The notes beneath the pieces were generated by a model that searched no databases, had not been told where the DNA came from, and saw nothing but the letters and a program-made list of their open reading frames with translations. Below, piece by piece: positions 34,297 through 42,794 of a DNA stretch of 64,000 nucleotides. The stretch comes from Kitasatospora kifunensis. GTDB taxonomy: Bacteria > Actinomycetota > Actinomycetes > Streptomycetales > Streptomycetaceae. The position numbers were made by a program, and so were the translations under genes. Numbering within the stretch: position 1 is the first letter of the stretch; each line of letters starts with the position of its first letter. The DNA lies in assembly GCF_014203855.1 (NCBI RefSeq), contig NZ_JACHJV010000001.1:1860001-1924000 (forward strand), written 5' to 3'.

Positions 34297-35496
34297 TCAC
34301 ACCGCGAGATACCGGTCGAGGACCAGGACCAGCTGCTCGACCCAGCCGTTGAGGCGGGAAGCCCGGCGGCTGCCCAGCCAGCAGCGGAAGGCGGTGCCGT
34401 CATTGCGATGGACGGTCACCATGAGTCGCTTGGGCTCCACCGCGTATTCGACGGTCCTGATCTCCGCCCAGGTGAGCTCGACGCTCTCCCCTTCGGAGTC
34501 GATCACGACCCCGCCGCCGTCGATGGCGACACTGCTCCTGCGGTCTGCGGCGATGAACACGAGCTCGTCGCCGTCCTCCTCCCCGCTCTCGCTCTCGCTC
34601 CCGCTCCGGGGCTCTGCACGGAGGGACGGAGTGTGCCCCACCGGAGCCGCCGCGGCGGGCTTCTGCCCTGCCCAGTCGACCAGAGTGGGGGTGTACTGCG
34701 CCGAGGCCGGCACGAACAGGTCCAGGAGCCGATCCGGTGCGGGTCGAAGGGCCGGGTCCTTGGCCAGGCAAGCGGCGACAACCGGGCGCAGCCCTTCCGG
34801 CACCGCGGACAGATCCGGGGCTTCGTGCACCGAGCGGTACATCAGCCCCATCGGCGTGCCTGCCCCGAACGCGCTGCCGCCCGCCGCTGCGACCAGCACG
34901 GCGCCGAGCGCGAACACATCTGCGGCGCCGCTCACTTCGAGGCCCTGGGCCTGTTCAGGAGCAAGGAATCCGGGAGTGCCGAAGGCTGCTCCGGTCATGG
35001 TCAGACGGGTTGACTCAACAGCCCGTGCGATGCCGAAGTCCAGGACTCGCGGGCCGTCTTCGGCCATGATGATGTTGCCGGGCTTGAGGTCACGGTGGAC
35101 CAGACCGCAGGAGTGGATGGCCTGCAGGGCCTCGGCAAGCGCCGCGCCCAGCATGCGCAACCGCTCCTCGCTCATCGGTCCCTCGGCCACGAGCAGTCCG
35201 GACAGCGTGGGCCCCGGCACGTACGCCGTGGCGAGCCAAGGCGCCTGCGCCTCCGGATCCGCGTCCACGACCAGGGCCGTATGGAATCCGCCGACCCGAC
35301 GAGCCGCGGCGACCTCGGCCCGGAACCGTTCGCGAAAGTGCGGATCAACGGCAAGTTCCGGGCGCGCTACCTTGACGGCCACCGCCCGGCCTCCGCGCGA
35401 GCGCGCCAGGTAGACGGTTCCCATCCCACCGGCGCCCAGTTCGCGTTCGACCGTGTAGCTGCCGATGCGCCTGGCCCCGTCCGCTCCGAACTCCAT
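34297..35496 (-). CDS. Soluble Ser/Thr protein kinase with C-terminal beta domain
   Basis: A 399-residue Hanks-type kinase: ELGAGGMGTVYLA (P-loop), VKVARPE (Lys), LVHRDLKPGNIIM (catalytic loop), DFGIAR and APEQ. No membrane helix was found. After a Ser/Glu-rich linker at about 300-310, a final 90 residues (VFIAADRRSSVAIDGGGVVI to the C-terminus) look like a PH-like beta domain. That replaces the PASTA or membrane parts of classical Pkn proteins and may target or sense. Confidence 0.85.
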   Translation of the reverse strand: MEFGADGARRIGSYTVERELGAGGMGTVYLARSRGGRAVAVKVARPELAVDPHFRERFRAEVAAARRVGGFHTALVVDADPEAQAPWLATAYVPGPTLSGLLVAEGPMSEERLRMLGAALAEALQAIHSCGLVHRDLKPGNIIMAEDGPRVLDFGIARAVESTRLTMTGAAFGTPGFLAPEQAQGLEVSGAADVFALGAVLVAAAGGSAFGAGTPMGLMYRSVHEAPDLSAVPEGLRPVVAACLAKDPALRPAPDRLLDLFVPASAQYTPTLVDWAGQKPAAAAPVGHTPSLRAEPRSGSESESGEEDGDELVFIAADRRSSVAIDGGGVVIDSEGESVELTWAEIRTVEYAVEPKRLMVTVHRNDGTAFRCWLGSRRASRLNGWVEQLVLVLDRYLAV

Positions 35497-35563
35497 ACCT
35501 CGCACGCCTCCCCGAGTCTTGGCGCGAACCAGTATGACGGCCTTACCCGGTAGACGGTGTTCC

Positions 35564-36190
35564 GTGACGCGAGTGCAACTATCTGATGCGGAGTGGGACT
35601 TCATCGAGCCGTACCTGCCTGTCGGGGAGTACGGCCCGTACCCCGGGCGGCTGCGCCAGCAGTTCGAGGGCGTGATCTGGCACTTCAAGACCGGCAGCCA
35701 GTGGCGTGAGACGCCCAGGGAGTTCGGTGCCTGGTCAACCGTCCACCACTGTCCGGGCCCACCACGACGCCGCCGGGATGCACCTGGACCCCGACGCGAC
35801 GGCCGCGTTGGAGAAGGCCGCCGAGGAGGCGGAAAGAGCCCGGCAAAAGGGGGCGGCCCGCAGGAACAAGACGGGCAGGACGGCCCAGGCGACCCGGAGC
35901 GAGAAGAGCGTCGCCGCGTCCGACGCCGACGCAGGATCCGTTTGAAGGCCGCCCTGCTCGGACGCTCCAGAGGCGGGCAGACCGGCAAGGTCCACGTCGC
36001 CAGCGAGCGCAGGTGCCGCCCGCTGGCGTTCGTCCTGACCGAGGGTCAGGCCGCCGACAGCCCGCAGTTCATCCCCGTGCTGCGGAAGGTCCGGGTCCGT
36101 GGACCTGTCGGTCGTCCTCGGCCCCGGCCCGACGCGGTCGCCGGGGACAAGGCCTACTCGATCAAGGACCTCACCAGAACCATCGCTTGA
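35564..36190 (+). pseudogene. IS5-family transposase remnant
   Basis: The N-terminus VQLSDAEWDFIEPYLPVGEY and later pieces ARAHH-type (read as TVRAHHDAAGM) and ADSPQFIPVLRKVRVRG match IS5-type DDE transposases. They lie in different frames with about 40 residues missing after FGAWSTVHH, and the C-terminal third is absent (ends KDLTRTIA). It is inactive. Ends and target duplications are not identifiable. Confidence 0.85.
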
Positions 36191-36213
36191 TCACGACCAA
36201 GTAGGCGCCCCAG

Positions 36214-36639
36214 CTAGGAGGTGGCCGGTTGCCTGCTGGTGGTGAAGTGCGAGAACGCGATGGTGTACACCTCTCCGTTGGTAACTCGCACGATGCACGC
36301 GTCGTACATGTTGATGGACAACACCACGTCGCCCTGGTAGTCCAGGGACAGTAGGTTGAGGACGTGAGCCCTCGTCCCGCATCCAGCCAGGTTGTCGATT
36401 TGCTGTGAACGATTCGGACCGCGAGTCACATCGACCGAGTTCTGGGTGAGGTTGGCAACGTTGAGGCCATACTCCTGGAAGACCCCGTTGGTCTCCAGTT
36501 CGAAGTAGGGGCCGGGGCCGCCGACTGGGTTGGGACTGGCCGAGGCTGCCGGGCTGCTGGCGAGCAGTCCGCCGACGGCCATCACCGCCGCGGCGATGCC
36601 GCTGATGCAGCGGGAGCGGGTTCGGGTGGAACGGTTCAT
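36214..36639 (-). CDS. Small secreted protein, unknown
   Basis: A 141-residue protein with a Sec signal peptide (cleavage near ASA-SPN, about residue 35). The mature part has two Cys (AGCGTRA, DACIVRV). AGGAAAG precedes the start. It lies directly 3' of the IS5 remnant, convergent with it. No domain recognised. Confidence 0.7.
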   Translation of the reverse strand: MNRSTRTRSRCISGIAAAVMAVGGLLASSPAASASPNPVGGPGPYFELETNGVFQEYGLNVANLTQNSVDVTRGPNRSQQIDNLAGCGTRAHVLNLLSLDYQGDVVLSINMYDACIVRVTNGEVYTIAFSHFTTSRQPATS

Positions 36640-36781
36640 GTATGGCTTTCCTGAGACAGCGTCACATAGCTGGCTGACGCCAGCTGTTCATGACTATTGA
36701 AAGGATGCTGGGTGTGACGCTGTCCGCGGGCAGCCGGTTCCCTCACCCGAGCAACCCGCTGATCACGACTCGATACGTGCC

Positions 36782-37486
36782 CTAGCCGTGCAACCAGACC
36801 CGCAACGGACCCACCGGCTCGAAGTCATGGCGAACGGCCGCTTCCAGGTCTTCCCCGTGTTCGTAGCCGACCACGGGCAGCGCGGGAAAGCGCCGGTGCA
36901 CCGCCTCCAGTACGCCCGGCCAGGCCGCGTCAGCGCCGCCGTCCAGCGCGAAGACATTGGAGAGGCCGACCACCTTCTCGCTGCGGCTCGCCACCGCACC
37001 GGCCACCACCCGACCGTCAGCGGACCGTCCCGCGAGCACGAACGTTGCTCCGTCGTCCAGCAGTTCGGGCCGGAACAGGTCCGCGTTGCCGTCCCCGTCG
37101 TCCCAGGCGGCGGCCCAGGCGCGCAGCGTTTCCGCGTCGTGCGCCGCCTCCCAGGCGAGCTCCGGCGCGGTGACCGGCGCGCCCGCCGGGCGGTGGATCC
37201 ACTGCGCCTCGAACAGCACCTGGAAGCCGGCCCCCGTCAGATCGAGGTCCGCGAAGCTGTCCTTGACACTCGCGCCGGGCGCGACCGTATCGATCCGGGG
37301 CACCAGCGCGGCCGCATCCGCGCCCGGCAGCAGCGTCACCGCGTCGGGGTAGTACAGCGGCGTCCGGGCCGCAGCGGCCCAGGCCTGCGGCCCGAACTCG
37401 CTTGCCACGCCGTGCGATCGGCTCATCGCCTCGCACCACTGGGCGTTGTTGTGGGCGGCGGCCAGGACCAGGGAGTGCTTCGACAT
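36782..37486 (-). CDS. Uncharacterised protein with GNAT-like C-terminus
   Basis: A 234-residue cytosolic protein (MSKHSLVLAAAHNNAQWCEAM at the start). The C-terminal half (FVLAGRSADGRVVAGAVASR, then PVVGYEHGEDLEAAVRHDF) has the strand/helix order of a GNAT domain, but no clear CoA loop is seen. GTG 37492 is an alternative start. Homologue-like proteins are common in streptomycetes but unassigned. Confidence 0.6.
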   Translation of the reverse strand: MSKHSLVLAAAHNNAQWCEAMSRSHGVASEFGPQAWAAAARTPLYYPDAVTLLPGADAAALVPRIDTVAPGASVKDSFADLDLTGAGFQVLFEAQWIHRPAGAPVTAPELAWEAAHDAETLRAWAAAWDDGDGNADLFRPELLDDGATFVLAGRSADGRVVAGAVASRSEKVVGLSNVFALDGGADAAWPGVLEAVHRRFPALPVVGYEHGEDLEAAVRHDFEPVGPLRVWLHG

Positions 37487-37767
37487 CGTCACGAGTGCGC
37501 ATCATGGTCCGCCCAGGCCCGGTCCGTCGAACGGTTTTGCGCGCGCGGGACCACACATGCGTATGCGGTGAGGCCGGATCGTGGCGGTTGCGTGGCCGCC
37601 CCCCGCTGGCGCATTACCCGAGGTCAGCCGGTGGCTGGCGCGCCTGTGCCCGGCTCGGGACGGATCACCGAGCTTCCCCTCAACCTGCCTGAGAACGGTC
37701 CAGGATCGCCTGCCATGATGCTGCGACAACAGCAAGCTCATGGATGACGAAACGGGGGAACCGCAGC

Positions 37768-38094
37768 GTGGCAGGCGGACAATTCCAAGTACACCCGGCG
37801 GCTCTGACGGCGCTGGGCGGCAGGTTCGGCACGGAGTCGCAGACGCTGGCCGGGCAGGTGGCCTCGTTCGAGACGACCGCCAGCGACGTCGGGCAGGCGT
37901 TCGGGCTGCTCGGGGCGTGCGACGGGGCAGCATCGCAGTACCTGCAGCTCTTCAACAGCACCAGCAAGGCGCTCAACCAGCTCACCCAGGTGCTGGACGC
38001 CAACAACAGCCGACTGCAGACGAGCGCGGCCACGTACCAGGCGACCGACAAAGCGGTCTCGGGCAACGTCAACAACGTCGGCAAGAGCGTCTGA
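37768..38094 (+). CDS. EspC-like type VII secretion substrate
   Basis: A 108-residue helical-hairpin protein without a signal peptide, of the EspC/WXG100-like group. The C-terminal export signal YQATD (YxxxD) follows the second helix. GTG 37768 has GGGGGA upstream and was preferred to ATG 37744. It is 12 bp ahead of a larger WXG-type protein gene, typical of co-secreted pairs. No secretion machinery is in the window. Confidence 0.75.
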   Translation: MAGGQFQVHPAALTALGGRFGTESQTLAGQVASFETTASDVGQAFGLLGACDGAASQYLQLFNSTSKALNQLTQVLDANNSRLQTSAATYQATDKAVSGNVNNVGKSV

Positions 38095-38106
38095 GGAGGG
38101 CGGACG

Positions 38107-39240
38107 ATGAGCGTCAACAGCTGGATCGACAGCAAGGTCATGGACGTCCTGCAGGCGCTGGGGATCGAACTGCCCGGCGGTGACGGCGACAAGCTGCGCA
38201 CGGTGGCAGGCGCCTGGGACACCATGGGCAACGAGATCAGCACGGTGGCCCAGGCGATCGACACCACCGTCCACTCGATGGACCAGGGCGACTGGTCAGG
38301 GCCGGCGTACAACGCCTTCCTGTCGCACTGGGGCGACCAGAAGAAGGCCTTCGAGGACATCGCGAAGCACTTCCACGAGATCGCCAAGGGGCTGCGCGAC
38401 TACGCCGACCAGATCGACTCGATCAACGAGTCGATCATCGACATCGCCACCCAGATCGCCGAGATGGAGGTGGCCGGCGCCGCGCTGTCGCTCTTCACCG
38501 GGTTCATCTCGGACCTGGTGGCCAACACCGCGGTGGCCGCCAAGGCCGCCAAGATCTTCGACCTGGTCAAGGTCTTCACCTCGGCGGCCGAGAAGGTCAC
38601 CGAGCTGCTGAAGAAGTTCTTCGACCTGTCCGAGGAGATGGCCGCCACCATCGAGAAGTTCCTCACCGCGGCGGCCGAGTTCGGCGGCAAGTTCGGCAAG
38701 AACTTCCTGAAGAACTTCGCCACCAACCTGGCCGCCGACTACGGCAGCGCGGTGGGCCAGCAGGCGCTCAGCGGACAGCCGATCACCTACGGCACGGACT
38801 TCACCAACGCCCGCCGGGCCGCCACCGGCACCGCACTGTTCGCCGCGGGCGGGGCCTCGGCGGCCGAGGAGCTCAAGCTGAGCGGCGGGGTGGCCAACAT
38901 CCTCAAGGGCGACGGCCGGGTGGGCAACGCCGCCAACGGCGCGCTGGGCAACATCGCCGGTGGTCTCAGCCAGGACCTGCAGAACGGATCGAACGGCAGC
39001 ACGCTCTGGCAGGACGCACTCACCAACGCCATCACCGGCTCGGTCGGCAACGCGGCGAACAAGGAGTACGCGGACATGGCCACGAAGGAGGGGCTCATCG
39101 GCGGCAAGAACCGCAGCGACAAGGCCAAGCTCCGGGACGCCGCCTTGGAGCAGGGCTTCGGCACCGGTCTGAATGCCGCCATATACTCTGCCGGCTCGGG
39201 CATCGAGACCGATGCCCAGAACCTGGCCCAGGGAAAGTAG
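38107..39240 (+). CDS. WXG100-type secreted protein (putative effector)
   Basis: A 377-residue protein. The N-terminal half is long helices with the WSGPAYNAF turn of WXG proteins (about residues 63-71) and a hydrophobic central part. The C-terminal 150 residues are Gly/Ala/Asn-rich with repeated GNAAN/GNIAGGL elements and no recognised toxin domain. It sits between an EspC-like gene and a small membrane-protein gene, the order of type VII effector cassettes. Effector activity is inferred. Confidence 0.7.
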   Translation: MSVNSWIDSKVMDVLQALGIELPGGDGDKLRTVAGAWDTMGNEISTVAQAIDTTVHSMDQGDWSGPAYNAFLSHWGDQKKAFEDIAKHFHEIAKGLRDYADQIDSINESIIDIATQIAEMEVAGAALSLFTGFISDLVANTAVAAKAAKIFDLVKVFTSAAEKVTELLKKFFDLSEEMAATIEKFLTAAAEFGGKFGKNFLKNFATNLAADYGSAVGQQALSGQPITYGTDFTNARRAATGTALFAAGGASAAEELKLSGGVANILKGDGRVGNAANGALGNIAGGLSQDLQNGSNGSTLWQDALTNAITGSVGNAANKEYADMATKEGLIGGKNRSDKAKLRDAALEQGFGTGLNAAIYSAGSGIETDAQNLAQGK

Positions 39241-39250
39241 GAGAGCGCCA

Positions 39251-39484
39251 GTGTCCGACAAGCTGAACCTCGCGACGGTGGTCCACAACGGGCCGCACCT
39301 CGAAGGCCCCATGGCGGACGTGTGGATGGCCGTCGGCGGCGTCGGAGTGATGATCGCGATCTTCGGCGCGGGACTCATCAGGAAGGGCATGGACGCCGGC
39401 CGCAAGCCCATGAGCTCCCCGGCCGGCCCGGTGGTGCTGCTGGTGGGCCTGGTGATGGCGGTCGGCGGCTTCTGGGCCGCCTAG
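39251..39484 (+). CDS. Small two-helix membrane protein, possible immunity partner
   Basis: A 77-residue protein with two membrane helices (VWMAVGGVGVMIAIFGAGL and VVLLVGLVMAVGGFWA). GGAGAG precedes GTG 39251, 10 bp after the WXG-type gene. Its position fits an immunity or membrane anchor protein of the cassette; no family is recognised. Confidence 0.6.
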   Translation: MSDKLNLATVVHNGPHLEGPMADVWMAVGGVGVMIAIFGAGLIRKGMDAGRKPMSSPAGPVVLLVGLVMAVGGFWAA

Positions 39485-39499
39485 GCCTGTCTGTTCTGT

Positions 39500-39530
39500 G
39501 GCCGGTCCGGCGGATCTCGCCGGACCGGCC
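39500..39530. terminator. Bidirectional hairpin terminator
   Basis: A perfect 13-bp stem GGCCGGTCCGGCG/CGCCGGACCGGCC with loop GATCT lies between the converging secretion cassette and TetR gene. Confidence 0.8.
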
Positions 39531-39535
39531 CCGGG

Positions 39536-40177
39536 TTACCCGTACTGACCGCCAAGACCCGCGCCGAGCAGGTGAAATGCGCGGTCGGCATCGCCGACGG
39601 CCTCGCCGAGGACCTCGTCCGCGGTGCGCCCGGCGGCGATCTTCCGCCAGTTCTCGTGAGCCAACACCTGGTGGACCGCGACGAGTTGGCCGGCAGCCAG
39701 GCGCGGGGCCAGGTCGGGCGACTGCGTGGCGACCGCCTCGCCCAGGGCCTCGGCGAGGGCTTCCTGGTCCTGGGCGCTGAACCGGACCAGGCGTGCCCGC
39801 AAGGCCGCAGTGGAGTACACGAGGCCGAGGAACGCCAGCACCGCCGGGTGATCGTTGAGGCCGGTGACGGGGTCGCGCCCGTGCAGCCCGGCAAGGAAGT
39901 GGCGGTGCAGCGCGTCCAACGGCGACTCACCCGAGGCGCGCTCGCGCACGACGCGAGCCCATTCGCCCTGGTGGTCGGCGATCCGGTGCAGTACCAGGTC
40001 CTCCTTGGAGGGGAAGTACCGGAAGAGCGTCGGCTTGGACACCTCGGCCGCCGCGGCGACGTCGGCCACCGAGACCTGGTCGTATCCGACCTCCAGGAAG
40101 AGCGAGATCGCGGCCTCCGAGATGGCCTGGCGCGTCCGCTCCTTCTTGCGCGCCCGCAGTCCTGCCTGCTCGTTCAT
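39536..40177 (-). CDS. TetR-family regulator
   Basis: A 213-residue TetR protein. The HTH is VSVADVAAAAEVSKPTLFRYF near residues 37-57 and the C-terminal ligand domain is all-helical. It is divergent from a flavin monooxygenase gene, with a GCAACC/GGTTGC inverted repeat between, so it likely represses that gene until an aromatic substrate binds. Confidence 0.9.
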   Translation of the reverse strand: MNEQAGLRARKKERTRQAISEAAISLFLEVGYDQVSVADVAAAAEVSKPTLFRYFPSKEDLVLHRIADHQGEWARVVRERASGESPLDALHRHFLAGLHGRDPVTGLNDHPAVLAFLGLVYSTAALRARLVRFSAQDQEALAEALGEAVATQSPDLAPRLAAGQLVAVHQVLAHENWRKIAAGRTADEVLGEAVGDADRAFHLLGAGLGGQYG

Positions 40178-40199
40178 GCCGCCCACCGTAGCACGCAGC

Positions 40200-40229
40200 G
40201 CAACCAAGTCTCTTTCGTTACCCGGTTGC
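40200..40229. promoter_or_regulatory. Inverted repeat in TetR/monooxygenase intergenic region
   Basis: GCAACC at 40200-40205 pairs with GGTTGC at 40224-40229 across 18 bases, and a further GGGTTGCG follows within a T-rich stretch. It is the likely TetR operator. Confidence 0.45.
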
Positions 40230-40306
40230 TTTTTTGCCTGGGTTGCGTTTTCGTGGGAGTTCAGCGGAAGTCCAGCGAGCCGACGAGACACGGAGAAGGA
40301 GTACGT

Positions 40307-41908
40307 ATGACCAGCGTGCTGATCGTGGGATCCGGGCCGACCGGGCTGACCCTCGCCTGCGACCTCGCCAGGCGCGGCATCGCGGTGCGGATCATCGAGA
40401 AGTCCCCGCAGTTCCCCCGCAGTTCACGGGCCAAGGGGCCCAACCCCCGCAGCCTTGAGGTCCTGGAGGACCTCGGCGTCGTCGACGAGATCCTCGCCGC
40501 CGGGATCGCGCCCGTGGTCATGCGCAAGTACCGCGACGGGCTGCCGATCGCCGACACCCACCCGTACGAGGACTCCAGGCCGACCCCCGACGCCCCCTAC
40601 GACCGGCCGTGGCTGCTGCCGCAGTGGCGGCTGGAGGAAATCCTGCGCGCCCGCCTCGCCGGGTACGGCGTGCGCGTGGAGCGGGGCGCCGAACTGGTCC
40701 AACTCACGCAGCAGGACGGCGGTGTGAGCGCCACGCTCGCCGACGGCAGCCAGCTCGAGGCACGCTACCTGGTGGGCTGCGACGGCGGCCACAGCACGAC
40801 CCGCAAGCTGCTCGGCATCCCGCTCGCCGGCGAGACGGCCGAGGACCTGGTGATGGTCTGCGGGGACGTCGAACTGGACGAACGAGCCGGGCTGGACGAA
40901 CAAGCCGGACTGGACGAACAAGCCGGACTGGACGGGCTGAACGGGCTGGAGCGCGGCGTCTGGCACCAGTGGTTCGACGAGGACGGCGGGGTGCTGCTCT
41001 GCCCGATTCCCGGCACCCGGTCGGGGTGGTGGTTCCAGGCCTCGCCGGAGCGGGACGACGAGGGCGGCCTCGTCCAGCCGTCGCGCGAGAGCTTCCAGCG
41101 GCTCCTCGACCGGCACGCCAAGATCCCCGGCCTGCGCCTGGCCGAGGCCACCCTGCTGTCGACCTACCGGGTCAACGTGCGCATGATCGACCGCTACCGG
41201 GTCGGCCGGGCCTTCCTCGCCGGTGACGCCGCGCACGTCCACCCGGTCGCGGGCGGCCTGGGCATGAACACCGGCATCCAGGACGCCTTCAACCTGGGGT
41301 GGAAGCTCGCACTGGTCCTGAACGGTCAGGCCGGGCCCGGTCTGCTCGACACCTACGAGGAGGAGCGACTGCCGGTCGCCGCCTGGACGTTGGACATCAC
41401 CTCCGACCGCCTACGCGCCGCCCTGGAGGCCATCAAGGAGCCGGGCGGCGGCCTGGACGTCGTGTCCACGCCGGAGACGAGCACCCTGGGCCTGGGATAC
41501 CGGTGGAGCTCCCTTGCGCACAGCGGAGGCGATGAACGAGACCACCGCGACAGCCGGCTGCGGGCCGGCGACCGCGCCCCCGACGCCCCCTGCCGCGACG
41601 CCGCGACCGGCGCGCCGACCCGCCTGTTCGAGGTGTTCGCCGGACCCCACTTCACCCTCCTCGGCTTCGGCCCGAGCACCGCCCAGGCCCTGCGGGAGAC
41701 GGCCGCGCAGCACGGTGACACCGTCCGCCCGTACCCGGTGGCCGCAGGCCCGCACGGGCTCCTCGACGAGCAGGGACTTGCCCGGTCGGCCTACAGGATC
41801 ACCGAGGACTGCCTGGTGCTGATCCGGCCCGACAACCACGTGGCACTGACCGCACCCGCAACCGACACGCAGGCAGTGCCGCACTACCTGGCCGGCCTCG
41901 GCCACTGA
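40307..41908 (+). CDS. FAD-dependent aromatic monooxygenase (PheA/TfdB type)
   Basis: A 533-residue class A flavoprotein hydroxylase. The FAD motif is VLIVGSGPTGLTLACDLA, the DG motif CDGGHSTTRKLLG and the second FAD motif AFLAGDAAHVHPVAGGLGMN. A thioredoxin-like C-terminal domain follows (FAGPHFTLLGFG onward). It hydroxylates phenols or polyketides with NAD(P)H and oxygen. An 18-bp tandem repeat inside the gene adds three AGLDEQ units at about residue 190-207, probably on a surface loop. Divergent TetR regulator. Confidence 0.9.
   Translation: MTSVLIVGSGPTGLTLACDLARRGIAVRIIEKSPQFPRSSRAKGPNPRSLEVLEDLGVVDEILAAGIAPVVMRKYRDGLPIADTHPYEDSRPTPDAPYDRPWLLPQWRLEEILRARLAGYGVRVERGAELVQLTQQDGGVSATLADGSQLEARYLVGCDGGHSTTRKLLGIPLAGETAEDLVMVCGDVELDERAGLDEQAGLDEQAGLDGLNGLERGVWHQWFDEDGGVLLCPIPGTRSGWWFQASPERDDEGGLVQPSRESFQRLLDRHAKIPGLRLAEATLLSTYRVNVRMIDRYRVGRAFLAGDAAHVHPVAGGLGMNTGIQDAFNLGWKLALVLNGQAGPGLLDTYEEERLPVAAWTLDITSDRLRAALEAIKEPGGGLDVVSTPETSTLGLGYRWSSLAHSGGDERDHRDSRLRAGDRAPDAPCRDAATGAPTRLFEVFAGPHFTLLGFGPSTAQALRETAAQHGDTVRPYPVAAGPHGLLDEQGLARSAYRITEDCLVLIRPDNHVALTAPATDTQAVPHYLAGLGH
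40874..40927 (+). repeat. In-frame 18-bp tandem repeat in monooxygenase gene
   Basis: Three units of CTGGACGAACAAGCCGGA (first one with two base changes) at 40874-40891, 40892-40909 and 40910-40927 encode three LDEQAG units; a degenerate fourth follows. Confidence 0.9.
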
Positions 41909-41938
41909 CACCCGGCCCGAGCGCCGGGCAGTGGGCGC

Positions 41939-42712
41939 CTAGGCCAGGGCGACCGCCCGCAGGTAGGCCTGCGTGAAGAGCTCGGCGGACTCCTCGATCG
42001 AGGGCAGGTCGGGGCCCAGGGCGGGGGCGAGGACCGGGCGGACCAGGAGGTGCATGACCATCGGGCCGAGCAGGAGCTGCAGCAGCACCGGCAGCGGGAG
42101 CGGGCGCAGCCGGCCGGCCTCGATGTGCGGCAGCAGCAGTCGGCTCAGACCGTCGAACAGGCGCGGGTAGTTGACGGCCATCATCCGGGCGCCGGGCCCG
42201 TCCGGGCGGCTGAGCAGGTCCCCGAAGATGGCGGGGACGACCCGCGGCTCATGGGCGAAGGAGGCCATCAGGCTCCGGTAGAGCGCTCGGACGAGGTCCT
42301 CCAGGCGGTCCGGTGGATCGGCCACCAGGGCCTCCACCTCCTGGAGCGGACCGTGCAGTTCGAAGACCGCGGCGAACAGACCGTCCCGCCCGTCGAAGAC
42401 CGCGTGCAGGCTGGGCAGCGAGCACTCGGCGCGCTCCGCCACCACGTCCAGGGTGACCGCACCCAGACCGCGCTCGGCGACCAGGTGCGCCGCCGCCTCG
42501 ATCGCGCGCTCGCGCACCGGCGGCCGCCCGCCCGGGTCCACGCCCGCCTGCCGGACGGCCTCGTCCAGCGCGACCCGGGAGCCGCCGAGCCGGCGCAGCA
42601 GCGTGCTGCGGGAGACGCCGGCCGCCGCCGCGATCGCCGTCAGCGGGACGTCCGCGACGTCCCGGCCCTGTTCCTTCGCCGCCGCCAGTGCCGCGGCCAC
42701 CAGATCCTGCAT
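41939..42712 (-). CDS. TetR-family regulator with two HTH-like domains
   Basis: A 257-residue regulator. A first HTH-like stretch (VPLTAIAAAAGVSRSTLLRR, about residues 23-42) precedes a canonical TetR N-domain (VTLDVVAERAECSLPSLHAVF, about 84-104). The C-terminal ligand domain follows. The duplication of TetR_N-like segments is unusual. It is divergent from a second flavin monooxygenase and probably represses it. Confidence 0.85.
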   Translation of the reverse strand: MQDLVAAALAAAKEQGRDVADVPLTAIAAAAGVSRSTLLRRLGGSRVALDEAVRQAGVDPGGRPPVRERAIEAAAHLVAERGLGAVTLDVVAERAECSLPSLHAVFDGRDGLFAAVFELHGPLQEVEALVADPPDRLEDLVRALYRSLMASFAHEPRVVPAIFGDLLSRPDGPGARMMAVNYPRLFDGLSRLLLPHIEAGRLRPLPLPVLLQLLLGPMVMHLLVRPVLAPALGPDLPSIEESAELFTQAYLRAVALA

Positions 42713-42713
42713 A

Positions 42714-42774
42714 TGGAACAGGATACTACTTGACGTCTGACATCGTTCCAGAGACTATCTCTATAGGAGTTCCA
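42714..42774. promoter_or_regulatory. Promoter/operator region with TGGAAC half-sites
   Basis: TGGAAC at 42714-42719 and GTTCCA at 42745-42750 and 42769-42774 flank a TTGACG -35-like box at 42730-42735. The half-sites may bind the divergent double-HTH TetR. Confidence 0.4.
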
Positions 42775-42794
42775 TTCTCGACTGAGGAGGATCC

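Noticed and set aside
36176..36785. Similar short sequences containing TGATCACGAC at about 36189 and 36762, on both sides of the secreted gene
   Set aside because: Match is only about 18 of 25 bases and could be chance; not enough for insertion ends.
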